From Priapulus caudatus (taxonomy: Eukaryota > Priapulida > Priapulimorpha > Priapulimorphida > Priapulidae), in the NCBI RefSeq assembly GCF_000485595.1, contig NW_014577164.1, forward strand, positions 270,106 to 290,171: DNA of 20,066 nt, read 5' to 3'. Under the pieces are notes generated by a model. That model was not told the origin of the DNA, made no database searches, and was given only the letters and a program-made list of their open reading frames with translations. Made by a program: the position numbers and the translations under genes. This document shows, piece after piece, positions 8,086 to 17,854 of the stretch. Positions within the stretch are counted from its first letter, which is position 1; each line of letters opens with the position of its first letter.

Positions 8086-9267
8086 CACTGAATTAGCGTT
8101 AGTAACCTCTGTTATAACTACGGATGCCGCTGGCTACAGTTACGCGACGATTACTGAAGTCGACAGTGAGTACAAAAACGTTATATCGCCTCGCGATTAT
8201 TCTCGCAGCGGTGAAATAATCTAATCGTTGTTCTGTTCCTAGTGCGCGCTGTCGGTTGACAATGAATGCTAGCAGACAAAAGGGTGGTAACAAAAAATTG
8301 TAATACAATACTTTGTAATACAAAGGGTGGGGGAGACAGCCGGGTGAGAGCGTGGCGACTTTACTGCCGGTAAATAGCGGCGATTAGTGATGATTATATG
8401 AAGACAATAGAAGACATCAATTAATCGTGGATTGGAGACTTATCATACTTGCCGTGCCGGCGAACAAAATAGCAAATTCCCTAATGTATTGTGATCGGAA
8501 ACGTCGCTTGTAACTCGCACGTTTTGTTCAGGTGTATATGCATCTTGATTCTACGCTGTAAAACGTTTCTTTATGTGAAATGTTGTGCACACTGAGGGAT
8601 GTTATCAGAAACATCGTAGATTGTCACAACTATCGTTAATTATACGACGGATATAACCATCGTAAGTTAGAAATGTCATTAACCTTTTGCATAATACCTC
8701 ACTTATGGCATTTTAGACTTACGACGTCGTCACTATTTACGATATTTTTGACGGGTCGCCTCTCTTATTTGCATAATTGATATCGAATAGGTTAAAATGA
8801 ATGAAATTGGTGATTTGTATTCACGGAACAGAAAAAATTAGCTGACGCTTATGAGGACAAAAATTCCCTGCAGCCGTTAATTTCAAGTAGCTAAGCTAGT
8901 AAAGTAGATTTGCTATTCGTGTGCGTGCGCGCGTGTGAAAAATGTGAGAGATGCTGATCACACACGGGCGCATATCGCCGCCAGTGCGCGCACGCACGTG
9001 TACGCACGCACGCGAACAGGCAGTCAATGCTCGTGAGCGCACGGCCATCACAAAACGGACATTCTCGATTCCTACTTGGCTATTGTCGCATTGAAGAGCA
9101 TTTCAGCACTCCATATTTTATTACAAGATAGAGCTATACGAACGGGATAACCGCGACGTCACAATGGTTGCTCCGGATAGAAATGTATTAGTCTGAAATT
9201 GAGGCGCAAATTTCTGGTCTGTGCGTGCATGCATATATAGGCAGGCTAGTAAGCTGCGTGTGTTAAG
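8086..9267. other. Unique DNA with one imperfect hairpin; no gene seen
   Basis: The frames are short. A hairpin at 8661-8723 is listed separately. GTGCGTGCGCGCG and CGCACGCACG patches at 8918-9015 are short alternating purine-pyrimidine DNA. Confidence 0.5.
8661..8723. repeat. Imperfect hairpin, 19-bp arms, 25-nt loop
   Basis: 8661-8679 pairs with 8705-8723. Fifteen of 19 positions are Watson-Crick, and three of the four others would be G-U wobbles if transcribed from the plus strand. It may be an old inverted repeat or a transcribed hairpin. Confidence 0.5.
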
Positions 9268-9461
9268 GCCTATTTACACGATGCGTCCTAGAACGTACGT
9301 CCAAATCGCACCGTGTATGACAATGCAACTGTATGACCCTTGCGATATCTGATGCACAGGAGGGATGTTCTAATTTCTTCCGACATTGCGTTTGCATTGT
9401 CTGTCGGTCATACACGGTGTACGTCCTAGACGTACGTCTAGGACGCATCGTGTAAATAGGC
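9268..9461. mobile_element. MITE-like element, 194 bp
   Basis: A perfect 24-bp terminal inverted repeat begins GCCTATTTACACGATGCG (9268-9291 against 9438-9461). Similarity continues inward for about 30 bp with small indels to ACCGTGTATGAC. There is no coding capacity. The ends resemble GGCC-type PIF/Harbinger or ISL2EU termini, but no target-site duplication is visible, so the superfamily is unassigned. Confidence 0.8.
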
Positions 9462-9864
9462 ACGAGCGCCGTCTAGTGGGCGGTCATTCGTTTACCTGAT
9501 AAAGGAGCTTACACGCTCATAAATGTTTGATCATCTCCAAAACCCTCTAGCAATGGCCGGCTCGAGAGCATTAGCAGCGGCCCTGGTTATTATACTCGTG
9601 GGGATTAGCGCGCGTTGCAAGAAATGATAAAGAGAATTTACAATTTTACACCGCAAGTTTCGAGCTCGCTGTATCCATTTGCATAATATGATTAGCATTA
9701 TAATGAGGAAACACAAGAACGTTTCGTAAATAGGCTTCTATTTATGAACGACAATCGGTTTTTGCGAAGACAAAGATACGGTTAATAGATTTGAAAGGTT
9801 CAAGGCGCCAACAAAATGTTCAAGGTTTGAACAGAATCCCGTATCTTTCTCCTTGCGATAAAAG
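9462..9864. other. Unique DNA, nothing recognised
   Basis: One 61-codon minus-strand frame (9531-9716) with no family resemblance. No repeat or RNA gene was seen. Confidence 0.5.
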
Positions 9865-9902
9865 TACAGTGTAAAGTGGGGTATTACGGCCACTGCGGGT
9901 AA
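9865..9902 (+). mobile_element. Possible terminal sequence of a pogo/Tc1-mariner-like transposon
   Basis: TA followed by CAGTGTAAAGTGGGGTATTA, then a second diverged copy GCGGGTAATATGGAC. Pogo-type elements are known to insert at TA and begin CAGT-. I did not find a matching inverted end within the next few hundred bases, so at most this is a solo end or fragment. The assignment rests on resemblance only. Confidence 0.3.
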
Positions 9903-10347
9903 TATGGACTTCCATTCAAAATTGCAATACCGAGAGCAGAAGGGGTATTATCAACTGTCATTTAAAATATCTACGGCACACAACGTCCTAGTACCCTTAC
10001 GAAAAGAAAAGAAAAACACACTTAGTCTCGTTTTTCGTGATATCCGGAATGTTTATTCGCGTACACAGATTTTTTCTATATAACGTGCATGTAGTCAGCA
10101 AACATTCACAAGTTGTCATTTCCATTAATATTACATTTGTTTCATTTTAATAATTAATTATCCTTTTAAAACTACAAGTTTAAAGCTTTGTCTACCGGGC
10201 CAATTAAGACATTGATGCCCATTATTAGTGAAAGGAATGAAGATTATGAGCACTCAAATTGTAATAATTAAGCGCATATGTAGGCCTAGCTGTAAGAGTG
10301 CGTGCGTGAGTGTGTGCGTATGTGAGCGTACGCGTGCGCTTTCGTGT

Positions 10348-10351
<4 letters not shown>
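9903..10351. other. AT-rich unique DNA, no gene seen
   Basis: Low-complexity AAAAGAAAAGAAAAAC near 10000 and AT-rich stretches near 10130-10170. The sequence just before the AC tract is TG/CG-rich (10298-10346). Confidence 0.5.

Positions 10352-10421
<70 letters not shown>
10352..10421. repeat. AC microsatellite, about 35 copies
   Basis: Seventy uninterrupted bases of AC. The poly-His/Thr and poly-Cys/Val frames across it are artefacts. Confidence 0.97.
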
Positions 10422-10423
<2 letters not shown>

Positions 10424-11835
10424 TTATTATTCACTCCTGATATATTTATTTATATACATTTTTCAGTGCTCTTCAGGTAAGTATTCCTCGAACACTGTTG
10501 TTTAGACCTCATATCCATTAAACGCCGTCTAAGGTCGGATAAACTTTCCCGAAGTTTTGACATTTTGTATAAATTAGAGGAACGAAACGCTTTAGATGCG
10601 AAAAACTGTAAAATAATAGAGTTACAGTGTATGAACGTTAAAATGTCGAATTTACGATTGATGATTTTGAGCGAATTGTCGAATTCAATTTCATGCCTGA
10701 GATCACATTTCAATAATAATGGTCACGATAAAATGCATGGAAATGCAAATAGTAGCGAAAGCCTAGTGCATTAATGTTTGCCAGAAACGGTAAGGCAACT
10801 ATCTTGCACTAACACGACATGTTTTCTAAATTCCTGTACGTCTATTACTAAACCACGCGGATGTATCGATTTTGAAATATTATTATGATTTGTGTCTAAC
10901 TCGGCTCTGCATTACTATTGTGATCGTATAAGCATAGGCGATTTATTTCTGAGTGCTATTGCCTGTTGGGCTCCAGTACACACTCCTATTACTGCATGGT
11001 AATATTTCACACTGGGATTTTCTTGCATTATTGCATGCATGCATGCATGCGCCGGCCAGTCCTTCGCCGTTTAGAACCATAAAAACCATTACCGCGCTCA
11101 CGTATAACGCCTTGTCGTCTGCCGTGTTGCTGTCGAATTTCATCTTAAACGCGAATTTGCACGGTAACGGCTGAATCTTCATTTTACATAACCTCGTGCG
11201 ATGGTTGTGCGATGTCACGCCCGGGCGTGTTACAACACTACATACAGTTACTTTCATCACATGGTGCCTATATGAAAGCTATCCCTCCCTCCCCAACGCT
11301 CCACCCGTCCCCGTCCCGTTTTAAACCGCACGCGCAACACGTTCGCAAGCTCGTCTTTTGAGCATTACGACAAAGCTGCGGCAGCAGACGCAAGGAAGCC
11401 CTCTCACAGTCGCGTCGCGGAAGCGAGCATCTTCCAGTTATTTCATCCCGTCGGTATGAAAGCGCGCGCCGCCACTCGCCACTCGTCCTTTCACGAGCGC
11501 TCGTAAAAGTGCTGGCCTCTTTTCAGTGGCGAAGGTTCGTTTCCTCCCCGCGGAGCTGCAGCCTTTCGCCGCTATTTGCATAGAAACTCGGATTTGTCGA
11601 CGAGCCTTTGTGAGTGTTATCATGTTTGCCACTGCGAGCGCGCGGCGCGCAGTGTGTGTGCGTGTGCATAGGTTCGTGCGTGCATGAGTTAGTGCCCGCG
11701 TTCCTCTTTCATATTAAGCATATTCTATCCGCAACTAATCCACACCAACTGCATCCTGCTAAGCTTATTCATTAGTAAAAACTGTGAATGCAATAGTAGC
11801 AATGTTCTCCGCAAAATTCTTGTCAATCTCGAGCC
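10422..11835. other. Unique DNA with weak opposing frames; no gene assigned
   Basis: Frames of 87 codons (minus, 10450-10713) and 69 codons (plus, 10565-10774) overlap antisense and neither is recognisable. The minus one ends MSKLRESLSDLRRRLMDMRS, which is Arg/Leu-rich and possibly helical. A GCAT tetranucleotide run lies at 11033-11050. CpG-rich DNA around 11320-11660 could be promoter-like, and minus and plus frames of 105 and 73 codons near 10943-11260 also overlap antisense. No domain or clear exon structure was seen. Confidence 0.45.
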
Positions 11836-11928
11836 CGCGTGCACCTAGCTCTAGAACTATAGACCTTCGCTTTGCCGCAGGCAGAGTGGCCTGTGGCAGA
11901 GCGAAGGGCTATAGTTCTAGAGCACGCG
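11836..11928. repeat. Near-perfect hairpin, 35-bp arms, 6-nt loop
   Basis: 11848-11882 (starting GCTCTAGAACTATAGACCTT) pairs with 11889-11923 around the loop AGAGTG. There are three mismatches in 35, of which two become G-U wobbles in a plus-strand transcript. After a 5-nt left-side bulge, CGCGTGC (11836-11842) pairs with GCACGCG (11922-11928, sharing GC with the main arm). The shape resembles a small-RNA precursor, but a short foldback transposon remnant is equally possible. Confidence 0.9.
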
Positions 11929-12667
11929 TGCTATATCTAGTCGTCATGGTAGAAGCTGCATGAATTGCGATGAAAGCAGGCTCACTTAGTGAGAAAATGC
12001 CATCATGAGCCGTGCATTCTCGTAAACCTGTCACGGCACACCTTTCTCAATGCGTCGTCGTGAAACATTTAATGCGATCGATTCGAGATCTCTGATGAAA
12101 CCTGCCTCGCATGCAGGAGAAATAAAATATTAAACATTATCTGTTCGTGCGCGTTTTCCGCACACAACATTTTCCCAAACAACGCGTTTCTCAAACAACG
12201 AACGCATGTATCTGTGCTAACTGCGATACAGGTAAGAGATGGGGACAATGGAGCTGGCTAGAGACCATTTCACGTTAGCGTGAACCTCACCGATGGCCCA
12301 CTGTGTTCCATTATCTTCCCTTTTACCGGCACCCGCTTTTCCCTCAGCAAATGTGACATGTCAAACTCGCATAGGTAGAAAGCATTCAGTGAATGATGCA
12401 ATTACTATTGTTGAGATGCATTGCAGGGAAAAAAACGCCGGGAGTCGATCAGTGAAGCTTTAAACTAATTTGCCTAAAATCTCTCAGAGATGCCCTTCAT
12501 TTTTTCCCTTGTAATGGCTCACTCACGCTGCATAGATCACCAGAAGCTATGTAGTTCCATATATGTGATATGGCCAGCTATGGCAAATTACAACGTGGGT
12601 TCTATGGACATTGTTATAAGATGATAACTAGACAGAGGGCACTCAAAGAGAGTGCATACCTCCGCGA
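11929..12667. other. Unique DNA, no gene recognised
   Basis: AATAAA near 12120 and a donor-like CAGGTAAGAG at 12229-12238 preceded by about 36 open codons. No acceptor or family resemblance supports an exon. Confidence 0.5.
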
Positions 12668-12841
12668 GCGTGTAACATGTATACATATGTATAACAGCTG
12701 GCTCGCTGCTGGCTGCTGCTGCTGGACGCCCTAAGGCGAGCTGCTGCTGACTGGACGCCCTAAGGCGAGCTGGTGCTGAATCGATCGCGCCAACGCGTGT
12801 AACATGTATACATGTGTATAACAGCTGGCTTGCTGCTGGCT
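12668..12841. repeat. 47-bp direct repeat flanking a 29-bp tandem duplication
   Basis: 12668-12714 and 12795-12841 match at 45 of 47 positions (start GCGTGTAACATGTATACAT). Between them a 29-bp unit beginning CTGGACGCCCTAAGGCGAGC is duplicated at 12722-12750 and 12751-12779 with one difference. CTG/GCTG triplets occur throughout. The layout suggests local replication slippage. Confidence 0.9.
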
Positions 12842-12926
12842 ACACACACACACGAACACACACACGAACACACACACGAACACACACACGAACACACACA
12901 CGAACACACACACGAACACACACACG
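12842..12926. repeat. 12-bp CA-rich tandem array (AACACACACACG)
   Basis: Six exact units from 12855 to 12926 follow a leading AC run. Plus-strand frames read His-Thr-Arg-Thr and minus-strand frames Val-Cys-Val-Phe. Both are artefacts. Confidence 0.95.
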
Positions 12927-14345
12927 GGAGCGATTACATTACCTCCCTGCAACTCCGTTGCGCCGAGGTAATAAGTACTTGCTAGTAGTACCCCAGGCTA
13001 GCATGTGAGAGTTTAGTTGGTATCTTACGAATCTAATAAACATTAGTTTATTAGAGTTTCATTATGCAAATGTTCTTGAAATTCAAGATAAAGGCTTTAA
13101 CTGTCGCTGTATTTGGATGATAAAAATCGCAATGCGTATGCAAAACGGGCAGGCAATATTAATGTTGTTTTATCCGTCTGTATAGAATTGTCGTTTCACA
13201 AAGCATTTAATAAGTTATAATATGCAAAGTTATAGTATTTTAAAATAGTTATATTTTCAGAACTCTTGCCTAAGCGTCACTGAAATTTCATTGATCTAAC
13301 CAAAAATTGTGTCGTGAATCACAATACATGGCAGCTACGTACCGGTATATGTGTCGTCATATACATAATAATTAGGGCTTAATTATCGCTGATTATGATG
13401 CTGAGATTAATCAGTAATTATTTATCATGAGAGACGTGTTTATAATCAAATTATAAATAGATATAAACATTCGTTCGTTGCCGCAATCGCGTTAACCAGT
13501 CATAATTTAGCTGCCAAATGCATCACAGTTAATAATTCATATTGACATAAAATTACGAAATAATCGTGTTTTTATTTATACAAATGTTACAAGTGAATGT
13601 ATTGTTTTTTTCGTCTCCTACATGCATAATAGTAGCGTATGTGAATCACAGTCCCTATACTACGAGTTAATACGAGTTACTACGAGTTAATAGTTACAAG
13701 GAAACAACTGCCGAACTTCGTGAAATTCCAACAAAGAACAAGAACAAAGAAGGCTAAGTTTACTCAGTTAGTACTGAAATTCGGTGATGATACTGCTTCT
13801 GCCCTATAACCTGCCACAGAATATATCTATTACGTCTATCACGTGTGAATGATAGTATGTTGAGACTGATTTAGCGCTAAAGCTTACTAAAAGGACATGA
13901 TTTGTATCGTAAACAATCGTTAATTTCTCAGCCCTAAGTTTTAAAATTATTAGACCACGTACCAACCAAGAGCCGTAGCATGTTTTACATGTAGATATAT
14001 GCGCTATCAAAACTAAATATATTTTAGCGTGATTGTCTCGTAGGAACTTTATTAAGCTGGATAAGACATAAAGCTCTGAACGTTTGACATTTTGACAGAA
14101 AGGCGGATATATGCGTCATGGAGGATATGTTGTTGTTCGTGTCGAAACTTCTTGAACTGAACAGGAAAGTCTGGAGCATAATACATGTAATCTGACTATA
14201 AACGAGAAAACTCAACAATTGTTAAACAGATTTTACGTTGTCCGCAGAATGCTAAAAAAGTCTCCGACAAGACGAGAATGAGTCAACTCTAATAATAATG
14301 TTTTACCTGTTCACGTAATTCGTTCGGAAGGTTCATGCGACTATA
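12927..14345. other. AT-rich unique DNA, no gene seen
   Basis: A small perfect hairpin (10-bp arms, loop ATTA) lies at 13032-13055. TACGAGTTA is repeated three times at 13660-13690. Minus-strand frames of 68 and 64 codons at 13804-14218 are unrecognised. The composition is uniformly AT-rich, unlike the CpG-rich flanks, and would suit intronic or intergenic DNA. Confidence 0.5.
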
Positions 14346-14401
14346 GATAATATCAGGAGTTAATAAAGACAAATCTGTCTTTATTAACTCCTGATAATAT
14401 C
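14346..14401. repeat. Perfect hairpin, 26-bp arms, 4-nt loop
   Basis: 14346-14371 (GATAATATCAGGAGTTAATA onward) is the exact reverse complement of 14376-14401, with loop AATC. No mismatch in 26 pairs implies a recent origin or maintenance by gene conversion. It is short for a conventional MITE and its loop is small for a canonical microRNA precursor. Confidence 0.96.
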
Positions 14402-14403
14402 AT

Positions 14404-14883
14404 ATGATCATAGAGATTATATCTTGTCTCTATCTATTCTTGTCTCTTGTCTCTACTCTTATGTCTCTATTGTGTACAATTGATAATAATATCTGCGTGG
14501 GAAATCGTGGAAAGAAGAAAGTATGCATCGTGCGTGCGTGGGTAGGCGCGTGTTCACACAATCATGCTCGCGCAATAAAAGCAAAGCTAGTTCACATGCT
14601 GACGCCAGTAAAAGAATTGCGTATGGCATTTTGCAGCGTATTGACGCGCGTTTACAAATTCCGATATATACGGTCGGTCATGTTATTGCTATTGTGTTCA
14701 CGCAGTATTGGCACGTTAAAAATATTGGATGGATCCACCATGATCTTAGGATACACAACTAGTATACGCTCGCCGTACGCGAATGCCACGACCTATATAC
14801 CGATGCTTTCAGGAAAATTGCGACTTCGCGATTTGTTTCCGATCCGGTATTTGCAGAACGATGTTGTCATTCCAGATTATTGA
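14404..14883 (+). CDS. Hypothetical open frame, 159 codons, doubtful
   Basis: This is the longest frame in the window not made mainly of simple repeat. The ATG at 14404 lies three bases after a perfect hairpin. Residues 1-25 come from a low-complexity TTGTCTCT/TCTATC patch and read as a hydrophobic stretch that could mimic a signal anchor. Residues 35-159 are ordinary mixed sequence with several basic residues (GKKK near 36) and a Leu-rich segment near 94-97. I recognise no domain or motif. A 79-codon frame in another phase overlaps it, there is no clear polyadenylation signal just after the stop, and the ATG context is not strong. It is probably a chance frame; a single exon of an unknown gene is the alternative. 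Confidence 0.12.
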   Translation: MIIEIISCLYLFLSLVSTLMSLLCTIDNNICVGNRGKKKVCIVRAWVGACSHNHARAIKAKLVHMLTPVKELRMAFCSVLTRVYKFRYIRSVMLLLLCSRSIGTLKILDGSTMILGYTTSIRSPYANATTYIPMLSGKLRLRDLFPIRYLQNDVVIPDY

Positions 14884-15062
14884 TCGCGCCACGCGTTCGC
14901 CACGCACTCACGCACGTGTATATACAAACGATTCGCTTCCACAACATAATTCTCCCCTTTCCCTAACGCGTCCGCGCGTTTGATCTTTGTTTCGCGCTCT
15001 CGCATAATTGAATATTCACGGCGTGGAATCCTGTGGCGTATATTATATTATATTATAATTTT

Positions 15063-15262
15063 ATGTGGTTGTGTGTGTGTGTGTGTGTGTGTTGTTGTAT
15101 GTGTTTGTGTGTGTTGTCGTGTGTGTGGTGGTTGCGTGTGTGTGTGCTGTGTTGGTGTGTTGTGTGTGGTGTGTGTGTGGTGTGTGTGTGTGTTGCGCGC
15201 GCGTGTCTGCGCGTGGATGTGTGCCCGTGTGTGCGCGTGCGTGTGCATGCGCGTGGTGCGTG
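15063..15262. repeat. TG-rich compound repeat
   Basis: TG runs interrupted by TTG, GGTG and CGCG, grading into GTGCGCGTGCGTG. It follows a short TATAT/TTATA segment. The Cys/Val and His/Thr frames on the two strands are artefacts. Confidence 0.92.
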
Positions 15263-15976
15263 CTCGGCGTGTTTGTGTTCACAGGGTCCGCCGCAAAAAC
15301 TCATTTTGGCGCGGCGCGAATTGAAAATTGATCACGCATAACTCTCTCTCGCAACAGCAAGACGACTTCCCAGTCACACGGCCCGTCGCGTTCGTTGAAC
15401 GCGGAAACCCAAGCGCTTTATTACCGATGCTGTTGCAACGTGCCCATGACCAGGGCAGCGCCATTCACGCGAATGCTCGTCCCATCACTTTACTATCATA
15501 GCACGAGTATACGCGCGAGCACGGCACGCACGATGCATACTTTTCATCGAAAAGGAATCCGGCGAGGCGAACGGAAAGGATAATATCGGGCGAGCGATAT
15601 ACGATCTGCATCCATGTTCGCCCGATATTACACGCGGGGAAATTTATTCGGGAGAGAGAAGAGGGGTGCGCTGCGTGTGCAATGGCGCATGATGCATATA
15701 ACGACGGCAATATGCGACGCCGAAAGTCAAGTATTAGAAGAAGCAAAGAAGCGCGTGCGTAATACTTTTCGATATAACATATCGCGTATTGCTTGCGGTC
15801 AGGCAATATCGCTCGCGAGAAATCTCGGCGCGCGGTTATTCGTGTCCGCAATTCCTGCTAATAACTCGTCTGCTACTGCTTCGACGTGCGCATGCGCGTG
15901 ACATTATGCATGCGTCACAAGCGAGCGCGTGTGCGGATACGTGCGCAATTTAGCATCGCACCCGCGTGTGCGGGTA
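15263..15976. other. CpG-rich unique DNA, no gene recognised
   Basis: Frames on both strands (a 128-codon minus frame at 15465-15851 and a 95-codon plus frame at 15614-15901) overlap antisense and resemble nothing known. Paucity of stop codons is expected at this CpG density. An inverted repeat lies at 15581-15630. The region could be promoter-like. Confidence 0.45.
15581..15630. repeat. Short inverted repeat, 13-bp arms
   Basis: TAATATCGGGCGA at 15581-15593 is exactly inverted at 15618-15630, separated by 24 nt that include CGATATACGATC. Confidence 0.75.
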
Positions 15977-16264
15977 TTGGAGAGGGAGAGAGAGAGAGAG
16001 AGAGATGAGAGAGAGAGGAGCAGAGATAGATAGAATAGATAATACCGATACTAGAGAGATAGAGAATAGCGACGCTAGAAGCGTAAGTAGAGCAGACCGG
16101 CAGAGAGACGAGAGAGAGAGAGAGAGAGAGAAGAGAGAAGCGACGAGTGTGAGAGAGCGAGTGAGAGAGGCGAGAGAGAACGAAGAGAGGCGGAGAGGAA
16201 GAGAGAGAGAGAGAGAGAGAGAGATGAGAGCAGAGCGAGTGAGAGAGCGAGACCACACACACAC
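15977..16264. repeat. GA-rich purine tract with a short CA tail
   Basis: GAGA runs with GATA, GCGA and GCAGA interruptions, ending in CACACACACA at 16252-16264. Ser/Leu (minus) and Arg/Glu (plus) frames are repeat products. Confidence 0.9.
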
Positions 16265-16523
16265 ACAGATTCGACATAGTGTGTCGCTGTGCGGACGTCG
16301 CTGTGCGTGCCCCATCTACACAGGTCGTACCCAGAAGACAGTTGGAGTAACGTGAGTAGTTAAGGCCGGGCATCTAGTGGCTCCGTCCTCGCCTCCGGGG
16401 TGGCTGATGCAGCTGCGTCGCGTTGTCTCGATCGATGAGTGCGGGCGGGTGCATGGCCGTGTCTTCGAGAAAGCACACGCTCACTGCCACGGCCGCGTTT
16501 TTACGTGCGGTAGGATGACTATC
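16265..16523. other. Unique CpG-containing island between GA and CT tracts
   Basis: About 260 bp of mixed sequence with GTGAGT near 16350. A plus-strand frame starts at 16377 and runs into the CT tract, so only its first 45 or so codons are non-repetitive. No family is recognised. Confidence 0.45.
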
Positions 16524-17060
16524 ATTCTCTCCTTGCTCGCTCTCGCTCTCATCGTAGCTCTCGTTCTGCTCATCAGCCGCTCTCGTTCTCGCGCCACCCT
16601 CCTCTCTCTCATCTCCCTCTCTCTCCTTCATTCTGCTCTCTCTCTCCTCTCTCTTCTGTCTCTCATTTCTCTCGTCTGCTCTCTCTCTGTCTCTCTTGCG
16701 TCGTCTCTGCTCTCTCTGCTCCTCTCTCTCTCTCTCTTCTCTCTCTCTCTTTTTTTTCTCTCTCTCTCTCTTCTCGCTCGCTCTCTGTATTCTCTCTCTC
16801 TCATTCGCTCTCTTCTGTCACTCTCGCTCTCGTCTCTCTCTCTCTCTTTCTCTCTCTCTCGCTCTCTCTCTCGTTCTCTCTCTCTCTCTCTCTCGTTCTC
16901 TCCGTCTGTTTCTCTCGTTCTCTCGCTCTAATCTCTCTTGCTGGCCCGCTCTCTCTCTCGTCTCGCTCTCTCTCTCATCTCTCGTTCACGCTCTCTAATT
17001 TCTACTCCCTCTCGCTTGCCCGCTCTCTCTCTCTCTCTTTCTCCCTCCCCACCCCTCTCT
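16524..17060. repeat. Long imperfect CT/polypyrimidine tract
   Basis: About 540 bp of pyrimidine-dominated plus strand, mostly TCTC, with recurring CGCTC, GTTCTC and an 8-9 T run near 16750. Long Leu/Ser frames here are artefacts. Confidence 0.93.
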
Positions 17061-17259
17061 CGCGCGGTGCGATCGATTTGTCAACGGGGAACTTTTCCAA
17101 TTTCGGAAGCGACGCGGAGGAGAGAGGCGAGATGCGCATCTTGCAGGAAGTCGCTGAGATTCATCTGTCGTAGACGTCGCGCCGCGGTCTCTCTTGCTCA
17201 CCTAACGGGCGCGAAACAATTCGTCGACATGCCGATTTCCTCGGGGACGTACCAGCTAG

Positions 17260-17263
<4 letters not shown>
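17061..17263. other. Unique CpG-rich island between two CT tracts
   Basis: Roughly 200 bp with many CpGs. The minus strand has a short open stretch reading WYVPEEIGMSTNCFAPVR followed by a donor-like GTGAGC (near 17200). The DNA upstream of it on that strand is purine-rich GA and lacks a pyrimidine tract for an acceptor, so it is not called an exon. Confidence 0.4.
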
Positions 17264-17615
<352 letters not shown>

Positions 17616-17683
17616 TACGATGACACCTTTAATAAAAACTTAAGAACAGCTGCCGAATTCGACCAGCCAGCTGAGTCATCGCG

Positions 17684-17854
17684 ATGGCGCCGGCGCATGT
17701 GGACAGCCCGACGTTGTCATGCAAATTCCGAGTGAAGGTGACCGATCTTGATTCTGAGCGACTGTGCAGCATGCTCGTACGGTGCCGCCATTGTTTCGTG
17801 CATTTTCATATGAATATTTTACTAAACCCTCTGCAGTGCACAGTATGTGGTTAG
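17684..17854 (+). CDS. Hypothetical short frame or first exon, 56 codons
   Basis: The ATG at 17684 sits in a favourable context (G at -3, G at +4), just downstream of the long CT tract and in a CpG-rich patch. The product begins MAPAHVDSPTLSCKFRVKVT and ends in a stop at 17852-17854. It has seven cysteines, including CRHC near 34-37 and CTVC near 52-55, whose spacing recalls metal-binding knuckles without matching a family I know. The first 18 residues end at AAG followed by GTGACC, a possible weak donor, so this could be a first exon rather than a complete small gene. CT tracts near transcription starts are common in animals, but that does not prove a promoter. It is most likely a chance frame; kept because its codon content differs from the surrounding repeat. 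Confidence 0.15.
   Translation: MAPAHVDSPTLSCKFRVKVTDLDSERLCSMLVRCRHCFVHFHMNILLNPLQCTVCG

Noticed and set aside
12121-12238. Possible exon ending CAGGTAAGAG
   Set aside because: Only about 36 open codons precede the donor-like site, with no acceptor and no recognisable peptide.
12731-13008. His-Thr-Arg and Val-Cys-Phe repeat proteins
   Set aside because: Translations of the 12-bp CA-rich array on the two strands.
17190-17260. Minus-strand peptide WYVPEEIGMSTNCFAPVR before GTGAGC
   Set aside because: It looks protein-like, but the sequence upstream on that strand is a GA repeat without a usable acceptor or start, and the stretch is under 25 codons.
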